From positions 1-25,979 of the forward strand of contig CAKQWG010000023.1 in the NCBI GenBank assembly GCA_934278005.1: 25,979 bases of DNA, written 5' to 3'. How positions within the stretch are numbered: the stretch's first letter is position 1; every line of letters begins with the position of its first letter. The notes beneath the pieces are model-generated. The model saw nothing but the letters and a program-made list of their open reading frames with translations. It made no database searches and was not told where the DNA came from. The stretch comes from an uncultured Pirellulaceae bacterium. GTDB lineage: Bacteria > Planctomycetota > Planctomycetia > Pirellulales > Pirellulaceae. The translations under genes and the position numbers were made by a program. Below, one piece after another: positions 16,816 through 25,149 of this stretch.

Positions 16816-18042
16816 TTGCCTCTGTCCTTTACTGGTCTTTATTCGTTGGTGAACTATATTACGTTACAAGTTAAGTCTCTACTCCTTGTGGGTTGTTGCG
16901 TTTTGGCAAGCGGGTGCACCGCTCAGTCTGCCGCCGAGTCCCGTCGACCAACAAGCTCGACCGATATGGCCGCTGGTGAGTCGAACGTTGATTCTGCTGT
17001 CGATTTTGTTACCGAATCCGCGAGTAGTTCAGCTAATCATTCCGCTGGTGATACTGCTGGCGATGCTGCTGGTGAAAAGCTGCGCGGTCGCGTGGCGCAT
17101 GTGCTCGAGGAGGGCTTGCGATCCCGCCGACTGGACACACAAATCAATGCGGCTTGGCAGATCATGCACGGCGTGATCTGTTATGGTCAGCAACTGCAAA
17201 TCGATACCCCGGATCGTGGTCTGTGCTCGGCCGTTGACTATGCATTTACCGGCGGGCAGATCCAGGGCTTTGAATTGATGTTGGGCAGCCAACCGCTAGC
17301 GACTACCGGCCGGGTTGGGCTGAAGGCTCGCCTGGAACCAGGCAGCTATATCGGCCAGGGGCATGTGGATCAGTGGCTGGCCATCTTTGCCATGGCCGAA
17401 CTGCCGCTGGAAACGCCCATTGAACACGACGGACAGACGCTGAGCGTGCTGGACCTGGCGCGGCAGGCTCAAGCCGACGTGGGTTATAATGTACTAGATG
17501 AGTTCAGCTGGACGCTGATCGCCTTGACCCATTATTTCCCTGACGAAACGACATGGCAGACGGCCGACGGCTATTGCGCAAGCTGGGAATCGTTGGTTGC
17601 AGCCGAGCTGACCTATGACATCGATCAAAGCCCCTGCGGCGGAACGCATCGACTGGTTGGCATTGCTCGCGCTCTGCAGGCCAGACAGCGGCTCGCACTG
17701 CCCGACTCGGAGACTTGGCGACAGGCTCAGCGTTTAATCGATGAGAGCTTGGCGAAAGTGCAGCAACATCGCTCGCCCAGTGGCGGGCTTTCGAGTCAGT
17801 ACTTCGCCCGCCCGAGTGTGACCGCCGACCTGTCCGCCGAACTTGCCAGCGCAGGGCACTTGCTGGAGTTCGTCTGCGTGGCTGCTCCGCTTGCAGAATT
17901 ATCTTCGGAATGGGTGGAGCAGGCGGCCACGCGCTTGTGCGATATTCTAGAGAGCTCGCGACATGTCGAACTTGATTGCGGCGCGCTTTACCATGCTCTG
18001 AATGGCCTGCGAATCTATCAACAGCGACGGTGGGACAGTTAA
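16816..18042 (+). CDS. Lipoprotein with predicted helical repeat domain
   Basis: The frame of up to 408 aa opens at TTG 16816; GTG 16849 is another possible start and neither has a clear Shine-Dalgarno. Near the N-terminus is a lipoprotein signal, KSLLLVGCCVLASGC, with lipobox LASGC, so it is probably anchored by a lipid after export. A Ser/Ala/Asp-rich linker with near-repeats (AGDTAGDAAGE) follows. The rest (about residue 95 onward) is a series of helices resembling alpha/alpha-toroid proteins, with CGGTHRLVGIARALQARQ and GGLSSQYF. I recognise no enzyme active site. It is 29 bp after the YmdB-ligase gene and 33 bp before the kinase gene, so it probably belongs to the same transcript. Confidence 0.75.
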   Translation: MPLSFTGLYSLVNYITLQVKSLLLVGCCVLASGCTAQSAAESRRPTSSTDMAAGESNVDSAVDFVTESASSSANHSAGDTAGDAAGEKLRGRVAHVLEEGLRSRRLDTQINAAWQIMHGVICYGQQLQIDTPDRGLCSAVDYAFTGGQIQGFELMLGSQPLATTGRVGLKARLEPGSYIGQGHVDQWLAIFAMAELPLETPIEHDGQTLSVLDLARQAQADVGYNVLDEFSWTLIALTHYFPDETTWQTADGYCASWESLVAAELTYDIDQSPCGGTHRLVGIARALQARQRLALPDSETWRQAQRLIDESLAKVQQHRSPSGGLSSQYFARPSVTADLSAELASAGHLLEFVCVAAPLAELSSEWVEQAATRLCDILESSRHVELDCGALYHALNGLRIYQQRRWDS

Positions 18043-18056
18043 CAGACAGTTAACAG
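18035..18056. repeat. 11-bp tandem duplication at a stop codon
   Basis: ACAGTTAACAG occurs twice head to tail (18035-18045 and 18046-18056). The first copy contains the TAA stop of the lipoprotein gene. The second lies just before the kinase gene's Shine-Dalgarno. It looks like a recent slippage duplication. Confidence 0.8.
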
Positions 18057-18075
18057 ACGGACCAAAGGAAAACAA

Positions 18076-19806
18076 GTGACGCAATTGCCTACACAGCTGG
18101 ATGCGACGACAGAGTTTTCAACCCAGGACTTACTGGAGGCCCGCGAGTTATCAGAATCGCCCAAAGCGGAAGTGGCTCAGTCGTACCGCAAGACGCGGCG
18201 TATTGGGTTGGTGCTGGGCAGCGGGCCGTCGATGAGCGAGGAATCAACGCGACGCCTGGCCGAGCGATTGCGGTTGGCATCGATCCTGATGGGTAGCGGC
18301 TTCTCCGCCTACCTGATCTTCAGCGTGCTGCACGTCTTTCGCTCTACATCCAGCCAATCGCGGCCGATGCTGATGCTCGGGCTATGGCTGGTGACCCTCT
18401 CGACGCTGGGAGTCGCTTGGCGGTTTTGTGCGAAATGCAAAGTGGTTCATACGCATCTGCGCATCGCTGAATGGATCGTCTTCGGAGGACCAGTCATATT
18501 CTTTTCGATGCTCAGCTATGTCATGCTGAAATCGTCGATGGCCGAGGGACACATCAGCAATATCTCTTCACCTTGGCTGCTGTTGATTTTCACCTATGCC
18601 TTGCTGATCCCCAACACGTGGCAGCGGGCAGCCAGCGTGATCATCCCAATTGCGCTGGCACCGCTGGCAGTGACCTTGGCGGCGCGTTTTACGAGCCATA
18701 GTTCGGGGCAAGTATTTTGGTTTGATCCAAAGCTGCAAAATGCGACTATCAACATCATCGTGATCATGGCTTGGGGCAGCGCCATTGCTATCTGGGGAGT
18801 GCGGTCAATTCGATCTTTGCGCCGAGAGGCTTTTGAAGCTAAGAAATTGGGCCAGTATCAGCTCAAGCAGCTCCTCGGACGCGGCGGGATGGGCGAGGTC
18901 TATTTGGCCGAACATCGCATGCTCAAGCGTCCTTGCGCCTTGAAGTTGATCCGCCCGGACATGGCTGACTCGAGTATAAATTTGGCCAGCTTTGAACGGG
19001 AGGTCCAGTTGACCGCGCGGCTGACCCACTGGAACACCATCGAAATCTATGATTATGGCAATACGGAAGATGGCGTCTTCTACTATGTCATGGAATACCT
19101 GCCGGGCATGAACCTCGACGAAATTGTTAGGATGTATGGCCCATTGCCGACCAATCGGGCAATCCACTTTCTCAAACAGGTGTGCGATGCGTTAGCCGAA
19201 GCCCACTGCCAGGGCTTGATTCATCGCGACGTCAAACCGGCCAACATCTTCGCAGCTCGTCGTGGCGGCATGTACGATGTCGTTAAATTGTTGGACTTTG
19301 GTCTTGTCCGGCAGACCAAGCCTAGCGAAGACGAGCACGCTCCCGACATAGACACTGCTCAGGAACAGCTGATTACGGGTTCGCCGCTGTACATGTCACC
19401 CGAGCAGGCGCGCGGCGAATCGCCTGATGCTCGCAGCGACATCTACTCGGTGGGTGCTGTGGCTTATTACTTGGTGACCGGTCAGCCACCGTTTATGGAC
19501 GAAAATCCGATGCGGGTTGTGTTGGCTCACGCACGGGATATTCCCGCCAAGCCCTCCACGCTCAATCCACAGATTGAACCACAGCTCGAAGACTTGATCA
19601 TGGCCTGCCTCAGCAAAACTCCCGACGATCGCCCCGCCAATGTCAGCTCGCTGCGGCGCACACTAAAAGCCTGCCAGAACGGCGCTAGATGGAATTCCGA
19701 AGACTCCGCCACCTGGTGGAATCACTACGGTTGTCCAATCAAAAAGAAGCTCGACGGCAAGGTATTATACGGTGGTTCGACTGTCGCAATACCGACTGCA
19801 GAATAG
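18076..19806 (+). CDS. Membrane Ser/Thr protein kinase, N-terminal multi-helix type
   Basis: This 576-residue protein starts at GTG after AAAGGAAAA (18063-18071). Residues 70-245 hold about six transmembrane helices (for example SILMGSGFSAYLIFSVLHVF, VIFFSMLSYVML and IIVIMAWGSAIAIWGV). The kinase domain runs from about 260 to 535 with all key elements: glycine loop LGRGGMGEVY, Lys in CALKL, catalytic HRDVKPANIF, DFG in LLDFGLV, SPE in YMSPEQARGE, and DIYSVG. It should be active. In the common PknB type the kinase is N-terminal and a single helix leads to an external sensor; here the order is reversed and no large external domain is seen, so sensing may occur through the membrane part. It follows the lipoprotein gene closely, and the lipoprotein might be a partner. 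Its substrates are unknown. Confidence 0.95.
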   Translation: MTQLPTQLDATTEFSTQDLLEARELSESPKAEVAQSYRKTRRIGLVLGSGPSMSEESTRRLAERLRLASILMGSGFSAYLIFSVLHVFRSTSSQSRPMLMLGLWLVTLSTLGVAWRFCAKCKVVHTHLRIAEWIVFGGPVIFFSMLSYVMLKSSMAEGHISNISSPWLLLIFTYALLIPNTWQRAASVIIPIALAPLAVTLAARFTSHSSGQVFWFDPKLQNATINIIVIMAWGSAIAIWGVRSIRSLRREAFEAKKLGQYQLKQLLGRGGMGEVYLAEHRMLKRPCALKLIRPDMADSSINLASFEREVQLTARLTHWNTIEIYDYGNTEDGVFYYVMEYLPGMNLDEIVRMYGPLPTNRAIHFLKQVCDALAEAHCQGLIHRDVKPANIFAARRGGMYDVVKLLDFGLVRQTKPSEDEHAPDIDTAQEQLITGSPLYMSPEQARGESPDARSDIYSVGAVAYYLVTGQPPFMDENPMRVVLAHARDIPAKPSTLNPQIEPQLEDLIMACLSKTPDDRPANVSSLRRTLKACQNGARWNSEDSATWWNHYGCPIKKKLDGKVLYGGSTVAIPTAE

Positions 19807-19820
19807 ACATCTCCGTCCGC

Positions 19821-21515
19821 TTAACCAGTCGTCAGGTGCTCGTCAGACTGCGTCGGCGGAGCTAACTTATCGACCTTCAAATGCTCGATCAGCAGATCGG
19901 CCGTCTCCACATAAAAGCCCAGTAGACCATGGGTGAAACGATCGTGAACTAAAGACAGTACGATGCTGCCGTTGACGCTCAGCTCGTGATAGCTGCCAAA
20001 CGCCAGCAACTGAATAGCAATTTCCCTGGGATCCGGGTCGTACCAAGTTCCCGTCTGCAGCGCGTTGAACTGCATCATCTCCTCGCCCGAACGCAGCGGT
20101 CCCGTCCCCCACGACCTCATTTGTGCCAGTCCTTTGAGCATGTCCAGCGAGATGTAGTAGCCGTCGTGGGAATTTCCGTCAACGCGGGAAACCAAGCCGC
20201 ATTTACCCAAGCCCTGCATCGTTAGCGTAGCGCTCATGCAGAAGCTGCCGACTGTCTCTTCGAACACGAATGATTGAGAGCCCGCCTCACTGCCCAATTG
20301 CAAGGTCGACCGATCCGTTTGACAGCGTTGGGAAATATGCTCGCTTTTTTCTTTCAGCAGCCTTACGCAACGCGTGTCGACGGAGCCGTGGGCGCGCTGC
20401 GTTAACTGCTCAAAGGTAACCGCTTTCAACTGCCCATCGCCGCAGACCTGCAATCGTTTGGGAGGCGGCATGATGTTATTCGTCGTCCGCTCGTGAGCAA
20501 CCTCGGTGAAGAAATTCCAGAGCAGTATGCCTCCTTCGTCGCGGCACACCCGCCCTGCATAGTTGCCCTGCGGTAGTAGCACGTTGTCGTAGTAATTACG
20601 CCACGGTTGCTCCAGATCGCGCGTGTGCCAATAGCGAATCTTGGCATCCTCGCGTTGACTGCCTATCAGATAATATTCGTTATTGAGTTTGATTAGGTTG
20701 GGAACTTCAATGTCGTCATACAACTGGGGTGCGTGCAGGGGAGGTTTGGCTATGAAGTGGTAGGGTGAGTGCTCTTCCATCAGAGCCACGCATCCACGGC
20801 GAACTAGCGGACCGTCCTTGGTGCGGGCTGCGACCAGCAGCAGACCTCGACCGTCATCATTAAGATAGAATGGATCGCGGAAGCTGATCCAGTTGCGTGG
20901 CCCGTCAAGGTCGAATTCATAAAACTCTGGATCGGGTTCTAAAGGAAAGCAGCTCTCCTGGCTGATCGGAGACTGCAGACTATTAGACAGCAGCCGCGGC
21001 AGTTTGGCTCGCGCTTCCTTAACCAGCTGAGGGTCATTGGCACCACGCCGATCCTCCCAGTTCACCGCAGTCTTGTGCCACACATACAAATCGTCGCTAG
21101 TCGCCACACCGATCCGCTGCTTAAGCCCCTGATCGCGACGCGAGAGTCCCGTGTAAAACATCCGCCAGCCCGGCCCATGTGGATTGGCACTGACATGCAT
21201 GGTCCATAGCATCAGGTCATCCCAGCTGCCGGGATGTCCGATGAAAATAGCGTTATCCACTCGTCGCCAATTCAAGCCATTATCGCTAATGGCGTGGGCG
21301 ACGAAGTCATGGTTGGGTAAGACCAGATGAAACAGATGGTAGAGCCCCTCGTGGAACACTACGTCAACATCGCCAATCGCCTTGCGGCTCCATGCAGATT
21401 CAGCAAACATCCGGCTACAGTTTAAAAGAGTTACGACTTCAGTCAGTTCCAGCTTAATCGGCTTAATATTAGCCCATCCAACACCGGTCAACTCAACCTG
21501 CTTGCCCCCAGCCAA
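19821..21515 (-). CDS. Five-bladed propeller glycosidase-like protein (GH32/GH43 type)
   Basis: This 564-residue frame opens at TTG 21515; ATG 21410 (residue 36) is an alternative and neither has a clear Shine-Dalgarno. The N-terminal two thirds resembles the GH32/43/68/130 propeller fold: GDVDVVFHEGLYHLFHL (candidate nucleophile or base D49), FRDPF (D214) and DIEVPNLIKLNNEYYLIGS (candidate acid E270), in the usual order for this fold. The C-terminal part (about 410-550) looks like a beta-sandwich similar to the GH32 C-terminal module (LVSRVDGNSHDGYYISLD). It would hydrolyse a fructoside, arabinoside or related glycan. No signal peptide is visible, so it may work in the cytoplasm. It converges with the kinase gene with 14 bp between stops. 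Confidence 0.75.
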   Translation of the reverse strand: MAGGKQVELTGVGWANIKPIKLELTEVVTLLNCSRMFAESAWSRKAIGDVDVVFHEGLYHLFHLVLPNHDFVAHAISDNGLNWRRVDNAIFIGHPGSWDDLMLWTMHVSANPHGPGWRMFYTGLSRRDQGLKQRIGVATSDDLYVWHKTAVNWEDRRGANDPQLVKEARAKLPRLLSNSLQSPISQESCFPLEPDPEFYEFDLDGPRNWISFRDPFYLNDDGRGLLLVAARTKDGPLVRRGCVALMEEHSPYHFIAKPPLHAPQLYDDIEVPNLIKLNNEYYLIGSQREDAKIRYWHTRDLEQPWRNYYDNVLLPQGNYAGRVCRDEGGILLWNFFTEVAHERTTNNIMPPPKRLQVCGDGQLKAVTFEQLTQRAHGSVDTRCVRLLKEKSEHISQRCQTDRSTLQLGSEAGSQSFVFEETVGSFCMSATLTMQGLGKCGLVSRVDGNSHDGYYISLDMLKGLAQMRSWGTGPLRSGEEMMQFNALQTGTWYDPDPREIAIQLLAFGSYHELSVNGSIVLSLVHDRFTHGLLGFYVETADLLIEHLKVDKLAPPTQSDEHLTTG

Positions 21516-21637
21516 TTGAGCGCTAGGCTAGATCTACCTAAGCAACCTTAGACGGTCAGCCCGCGTGAACTATTCGCTACCCTACCACAGTTATGGACCT
21601 ATGTGCGAGCAAATGTCGGTGGCGTTGTCGGATTGGC

Positions 21638-21820
21638 TTATTGCAGTTTCGCCAGCCCTGGTGGCTGAGAAGCCATGATGTACACGGCATGCAGCATGCC
21701 TGGGATAAAACCGAGCAAGGTCAACAAGCAATTGATCCAAAATCTCCTCCCGATTCCAAACTGCATGTACACAGCCGCGGGCGGTAGGATAAAGGCTATT
21801 AGTAAACGTATGTAACTCAT
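21638..21820 (-). CDS. Pmp3/YqaE family mini-membrane protein
   Basis: This 60-residue protein belongs to the UPF0057/Pmp3 family. It has two hydrophobic helices (IRLLIAFILPPAAVYMQFG and INCLLTLLGFIPGMLHAVYIM) with the family's PP in the first helix and the FIPGMLHAVYI signature in the second. I chose ATG 21820 because GAAGGAG lies about nine bases upstream; the frame could begin six codons earlier. Family members are stress-responsive membrane peptides that influence membrane potential or ion leakage in yeast and plants; the bacterial role is unclear. It lies downstream of the ICMT-like gene on the same strand with a 75-bp gap. Confidence 0.9.
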   Translation of the reverse strand: MSYIRLLIAFILPPAAVYMQFGIGRRFWINCLLTLLGFIPGMLHAVYIMASQPPGLAKLQ

Positions 21821-21895
21821 CTGGGTAGACTCCTTCATTCATCGCAAACTGATGACGGACGCCTACCGCTTTAGTGCAGATTTCATGCCGATTCG

Positions 21896-22480
21896 CTACA
21901 TGATCCACGGCACAATGCGTTTGGTTCGGCTCATGTAGGCGTCGTACTGCGCCCCGAAGGTCTCGCGCATCATCGCCTCCTCGCGTGCAACCCGTCCAAA
22001 GTACAGCGCCGCGATCGAGATCAACCCAGCAAAGCCAGCCAGCAAATTTGGCAGCAACAGTGCTTGTGCAATAGCCCAGAGCCAGAACGAACTATACATC
22101 GGGTGGCGAATATGCCGGAACAGTCCCTCAGTAACCAACGCGTGGTCTTCGCGGATCTCCAGCGTAATTGACCAGTTGCGTCCGAGCTGCCGGTGCACCG
22201 CGTAGAACAGCCACAAAAAACCCGCCATGCATAGCGCGCCCAAGCTGGCCAGCAGGGGATGAAAGTTGGTGTCGAGCGACTTGGGGAAGCCGCTCACCAA
22301 CCACACTGCCGGCACGATGACTAGCCCCACGGTAGCACCGCCGAGCAGCAACCGCTCTTCAGTCGAACGCTTGTGGGCAGAGACACTGAGTTTTCGCGCG
22401 CGGCGTTGATACGGATAGCGAATGATGCACCACGTAACGATTCCCAGGACCCAAACGGTGCTGGCTATAGCTGGAGTCAT
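21896..22480 (-). CDS. Isoprenylcysteine methyltransferase-like membrane protein
   Basis: This 194-residue protein has about five hydrophobic segments. Near the C-terminus is the ICMT/PEMT-type signature: GLFRHIRHPMYSSFW, then VAREEAMMRETFGAQYDAYMSRTKRIVP, which binds S-adenosylmethionine in the eukaryotic family. Bacterial members are usually assumed to methylate small or lipid substrates, because bacteria lack prenylated CaaX proteins; the substrate is unknown. The ATG at 22480 has AGGAA about seven bases upstream. It begins 18 bp after the alpha/beta hydrolase gene stop, so the two form an operon, perhaps acting on the same membrane lipid. Confidence 0.88.
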   Translation of the reverse strand: MTPAIASTVWVLGIVTWCIIRYPYQRRARKLSVSAHKRSTEERLLLGGATVGLVIVPAVWLVSGFPKSLDTNFHPLLASLGALCMAGFLWLFYAVHRQLGRNWSITLEIREDHALVTEGLFRHIRHPMYSSFWLWAIAQALLLPNLLAGFAGLISIAALYFGRVAREEAMMRETFGAQYDAYMSRTKRIVPWIM

Positions 22481-22498
22481 AAAGGGTTCCTTTAGAGA

Positions 22499-23737
22499 TT
22501 AATGAGTTTTCAGTGCCACGGGTGCCGGTAGAACAGCCGCCCGTGTGGTGGGTTGGTACAGCAGGCTATCGCCCAGCATTTCTGCAAACGGTCGCTCTCC
22601 ACAGCACATCATGAAAAAGTCATAGGCGTAGCGGCGAGTGTTGGCCATGATGAATTGGTAGTGCACACGGAACAAATTGAACTTGAACCGCTTGTAGGCC
22701 TCCGGCTGCAGCATGTCGCGTACGCGCACCACGTGCACCTGCGGAAAACTTTCGGCGCGTTGCGACTGTAAGTGCATAGCGGCCACAGGATCCGTCTTGT
22801 AAAAGTTAATCACGTCGGTATGGGCTTGGCATTCAATCCATTGGAGGCCTGGCGAATCAACCAGCGACTGCACGCGTTTTCGAAAGGTATGTGCGGCGGG
22901 ATGCAGACCGATTTTCAGCGCCGTAGAGCCCACGGTGAGCACGGTGACCCGCGGGCCGCTCTGTCCGAGCGTAGGCTCCATTTCAACGGCCCGCGCGGCG
23001 ATCTCCAAGATTAACGCGCCGCCGGTACTGTGGCCGACCAGCACAATTTCGTCATCTACGCCGCGTCGACTGCGCTCGACGACCGCCTGTGCAAAGCGTT
23101 CGATATGCCTTTCCGCATCAGGCCGCAGGCCCCGCAAGTGCTCGCGGGAAAATGACCAGAGATCCATCAGGTGCATAACGAACCAACGTCTTCCAGACCA
23201 ACGCAGCAGGCCGTAGAGCATGCTGCACCCCAGGGCCAAACCACCGATGCTCGCGAGCGGCCCGCCCGTCCAGGGCTGCGCCAGCTTGGCTGTCGCAACT
23301 GCGAGCAGGCCAGCGAGCAGACTGAAAGCCGTCAGCATGACGGCCGGATAGAGGAAGTAGAGCGAGAAACGCCATGCCTGGGTTACGATACGCAGAAACG
23401 TTCCGCTGAAAACATAGTCAGCAAATGAAATTGCATAACGGGCTAGACGCACCACCGTTGGCCGCGCAAAGTCGGCCAGTACAATGTCGTTCCAGACGAA
23501 GAAGTTGAGCTGAGTACCTACAGCCTGCCCACGCATATCGGATTGAACGTGAGCCGTGGCGACTAACCCATCCTGGCTGAGCGTCTGTTGGCTCATGTGG
23601 GCCGATACATCCCACGTTCCGCAGAAGCGAGTCAGTTCGCGGCGGGTGCGTTTAAAAAAGGCATCCGAGCTCTTGGGTTCGTAACCACCGATTAAAAACA
23701 CGCTACGCTGCGCTACGCGCCCAGTTGATTCATGCAT
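22499..23737 (-). CDS. Membrane-anchored alpha/beta hydrolase
   Basis: This 412-residue protein has two predicted transmembrane helices at about 126-148 and 158-178, in the middle of the chain. After them is a serine-hydrolase nucleophile elbow, IVLVGHSTGGALILEIAARA, with candidate nucleophile S237 (GHSTG). Later Asp and His residues (for example HTDVINFYKTDP) could complete the triad. It is likely a lipase or esterase with its active domain close to the membrane; the natural substrate is unknown. The N-terminal 110 residues, starting RSVFLIGGYEPKSSDAFFKR, look like part of the hydrolase fold or a family-specific extension. Start ATG 23737; no strong Shine-Dalgarno seen. First gene of the leftward block with the ICMT-like and Pmp3 genes. 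Confidence 0.8.
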   Translation of the reverse strand: MHESTGRVAQRSVFLIGGYEPKSSDAFFKRTRRELTRFCGTWDVSAHMSQQTLSQDGLVATAHVQSDMRGQAVGTQLNFFVWNDIVLADFARPTVVRLARYAISFADYVFSGTFLRIVTQAWRFSLYFLYPAVMLTAFSLLAGLLAVATAKLAQPWTGGPLASIGGLALGCSMLYGLLRWSGRRWFVMHLMDLWSFSREHLRGLRPDAERHIERFAQAVVERSRRGVDDEIVLVGHSTGGALILEIAARAVEMEPTLGQSGPRVTVLTVGSTALKIGLHPAAHTFRKRVQSLVDSPGLQWIECQAHTDVINFYKTDPVAAMHLQSQRAESFPQVHVVRVRDMLQPEAYKRFKFNLFRVHYQFIMANTRRYAYDFFMMCCGERPFAEMLGDSLLYQPTTRAAVLPAPVALKTH

Positions 23738-24069
23738 GAGGCTTACCGGCAGGGTTTAGTAGTTGAGTAGGTCACACTCTCCGGTGTCACTGGCCGAAGG
23801 ATCCAATTCAAGTTCGGCCAACGCTCAATAGCTAGCGGTCCAGAACCGCTAATTCATCAGGACCCGCTCAACGAATGGGTTGAGTGTGTTTAGGGACCTT
23901 AGCGAATTAGCTTGGGTCGCTCAAGGCAGATTCTTGCTTGCCAAGCCGCAAAAAAAATGCTGGCACACTCAAATTCATCTAGGGACAATGGCGGGGAACT
24001 GCTACGATTGGGCCGCCGAGGTGCACCCGCACCCAGTTCCGTCCATGGTTACGCGTCAGGGAAGATGCA
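23738..24069. other. 332-bp divergent intergenic region
   Basis: This gap separates the leftward hydrolase block from the rightward TIGR03009-like gene, so it should hold promoters for both. I find no gene in it. Two inverted repeats at 23833-23884 are listed separately. No clean -35/-10 pair is visible. Confidence 0.6.
23833..23884. promoter_or_regulatory. Two adjacent inverted repeats in a divergent promoter region
   Basis: TAGCGGT (23833-23839) pairs with ACCGCTA (23845-23851) across five bases, and CTCAAC (23867-23872) pairs with GTTGAG (23879-23884) across six. The centres are about 33 bp apart, near three helical turns. They may be operator sites or RNA hairpins; neither is followed by a T run in either direction. 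Confidence 0.4.
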
Positions 24070-25149
24070 ATGCTAAGGTTTTATCAAGTCGCTGGACTTA
24101 CACTGTTGATCAGTCTCTCACCCCTCGTCGGCCTGGCGCAGCAGCCTGGATCGGCTCCTCAAAAGCAGGATCAACAATCCGCTCAGGAGTTGTTCCAGCG
24201 TGCCCAGCAACAGCAGCAAGCGCTGACTGAATCCGGCAAGGAGGCACCGACGCTGGTGATGACAGCTCAAGCCGCCATCGCTGCTGGTGCGGCTCAGGCA
24301 TCTAAAGCCCCCTTTGATCCTCTGACCAGCGAGCAGTCTGACTACTTAGACGTGGTGCTCAATACTTGGGAGCAGCGGACCGGACGAATCCAGCAGTACC
24401 AATGCACGCTCTCGCGCTGGCAGTATGACCCGAGTATCGATCCAACCTCACCGGCCATTATCGACAAAGGCGTGTTGCAGTACGCCAAGCCCGACAAGGG
24501 ATTATTCCGTATCGATAGCCGTCAAGCCTTGGTAAAGAAGGGCCCCGAACCCGAGTACCGCGCCAGCGATAAGTACGGCGAGTATTGGATCTGCGATGGA
24601 GAGTATATTCACATTCGCGACCGCAACGAAATGAAAGCGCTCAAAGTCCAACTGGCACCCGAGCAACGGCATCAAGGAATTCACAAGAGCCCTCTGCCAT
24701 TTCTGTTTGGCGTCAAGGCGGATGAGATCAAGCGACGCTATTGGATTCGTCCCGTTAAGCCGCCCGAAGGCAGCAGCGACGTATGGTTGGAAGCTTGGCC
24801 AAAGCAGCTTGACGACGCTGGAAACTATTCGCGTGTTCAAGTTGTGCTCGACCCACAAGAAGTGCTCCCCAAGGCCCTGATCGTCTTTCTGCCCCACTGG
24901 GAAGCCCAGTTCCCGCATCGCGAAGTTTACGAATTCACCGACCGCAAGCAAGAATGGAATCTGCTAGATGCCATGAAGCAGAAACTGTTTATGAAAGAGT
25001 TCATTGAGACCAACCTGCCATCGTCTTGGCAGGTTATCGTCGAACCGTATATCGATCCGCAGGAAGCGGGTCAACCGGGGCAGGGAAGCCCCACCGCACA
25101 ACAACAGCGCGTAGCATCTCCTCCCGCCGCGCAGACACCCTTGCGCTAG
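24070..25149 (+). CDS. TIGR03009-like exported planctomycete protein
   Basis: This is a 359-residue protein. The ATG has AGGGAAG about six bases upstream. It carries a signal peptide (FYQVAGLTLLISLSPLVGLAQ), then a Gln-rich helical stretch (ELFQRAQQQQQAL) and an Ala-rich linker. From about residue 90 the sequence (DVVLNTWEQRTGRIQQYQC, LQYAKPDKGLFRIDS, YGEYWICDGEYIHIRD) resembles the planctomycete TIGR03009 domain and, more distantly, LolA/LolB-like lipoprotein carriers. The function is unknown; a periplasmic lipid or lipoprotein binding role is possible. The C-terminus is a Gln/Pro/Ala-rich tail. Its stop overlaps that of the convergent PIG-L gene. Confidence 0.8.
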   Translation: MLRFYQVAGLTLLISLSPLVGLAQQPGSAPQKQDQQSAQELFQRAQQQQQALTESGKEAPTLVMTAQAAIAAGAAQASKAPFDPLTSEQSDYLDVVLNTWEQRTGRIQQYQCTLSRWQYDPSIDPTSPAIIDKGVLQYAKPDKGLFRIDSRQALVKKGPEPEYRASDKYGEYWICDGEYIHIRDRNEMKALKVQLAPEQRHQGIHKSPLPFLFGVKADEIKRRYWIRPVKPPEGSSDVWLEAWPKQLDDAGNYSRVQVVLDPQEVLPKALIVFLPHWEAQFPHREVYEFTDRKQEWNLLDAMKQKLFMKEFIETNLPSSWQVIVEPYIDPQEAGQPGQGSPTAQQQRVASPPAAQTPLR

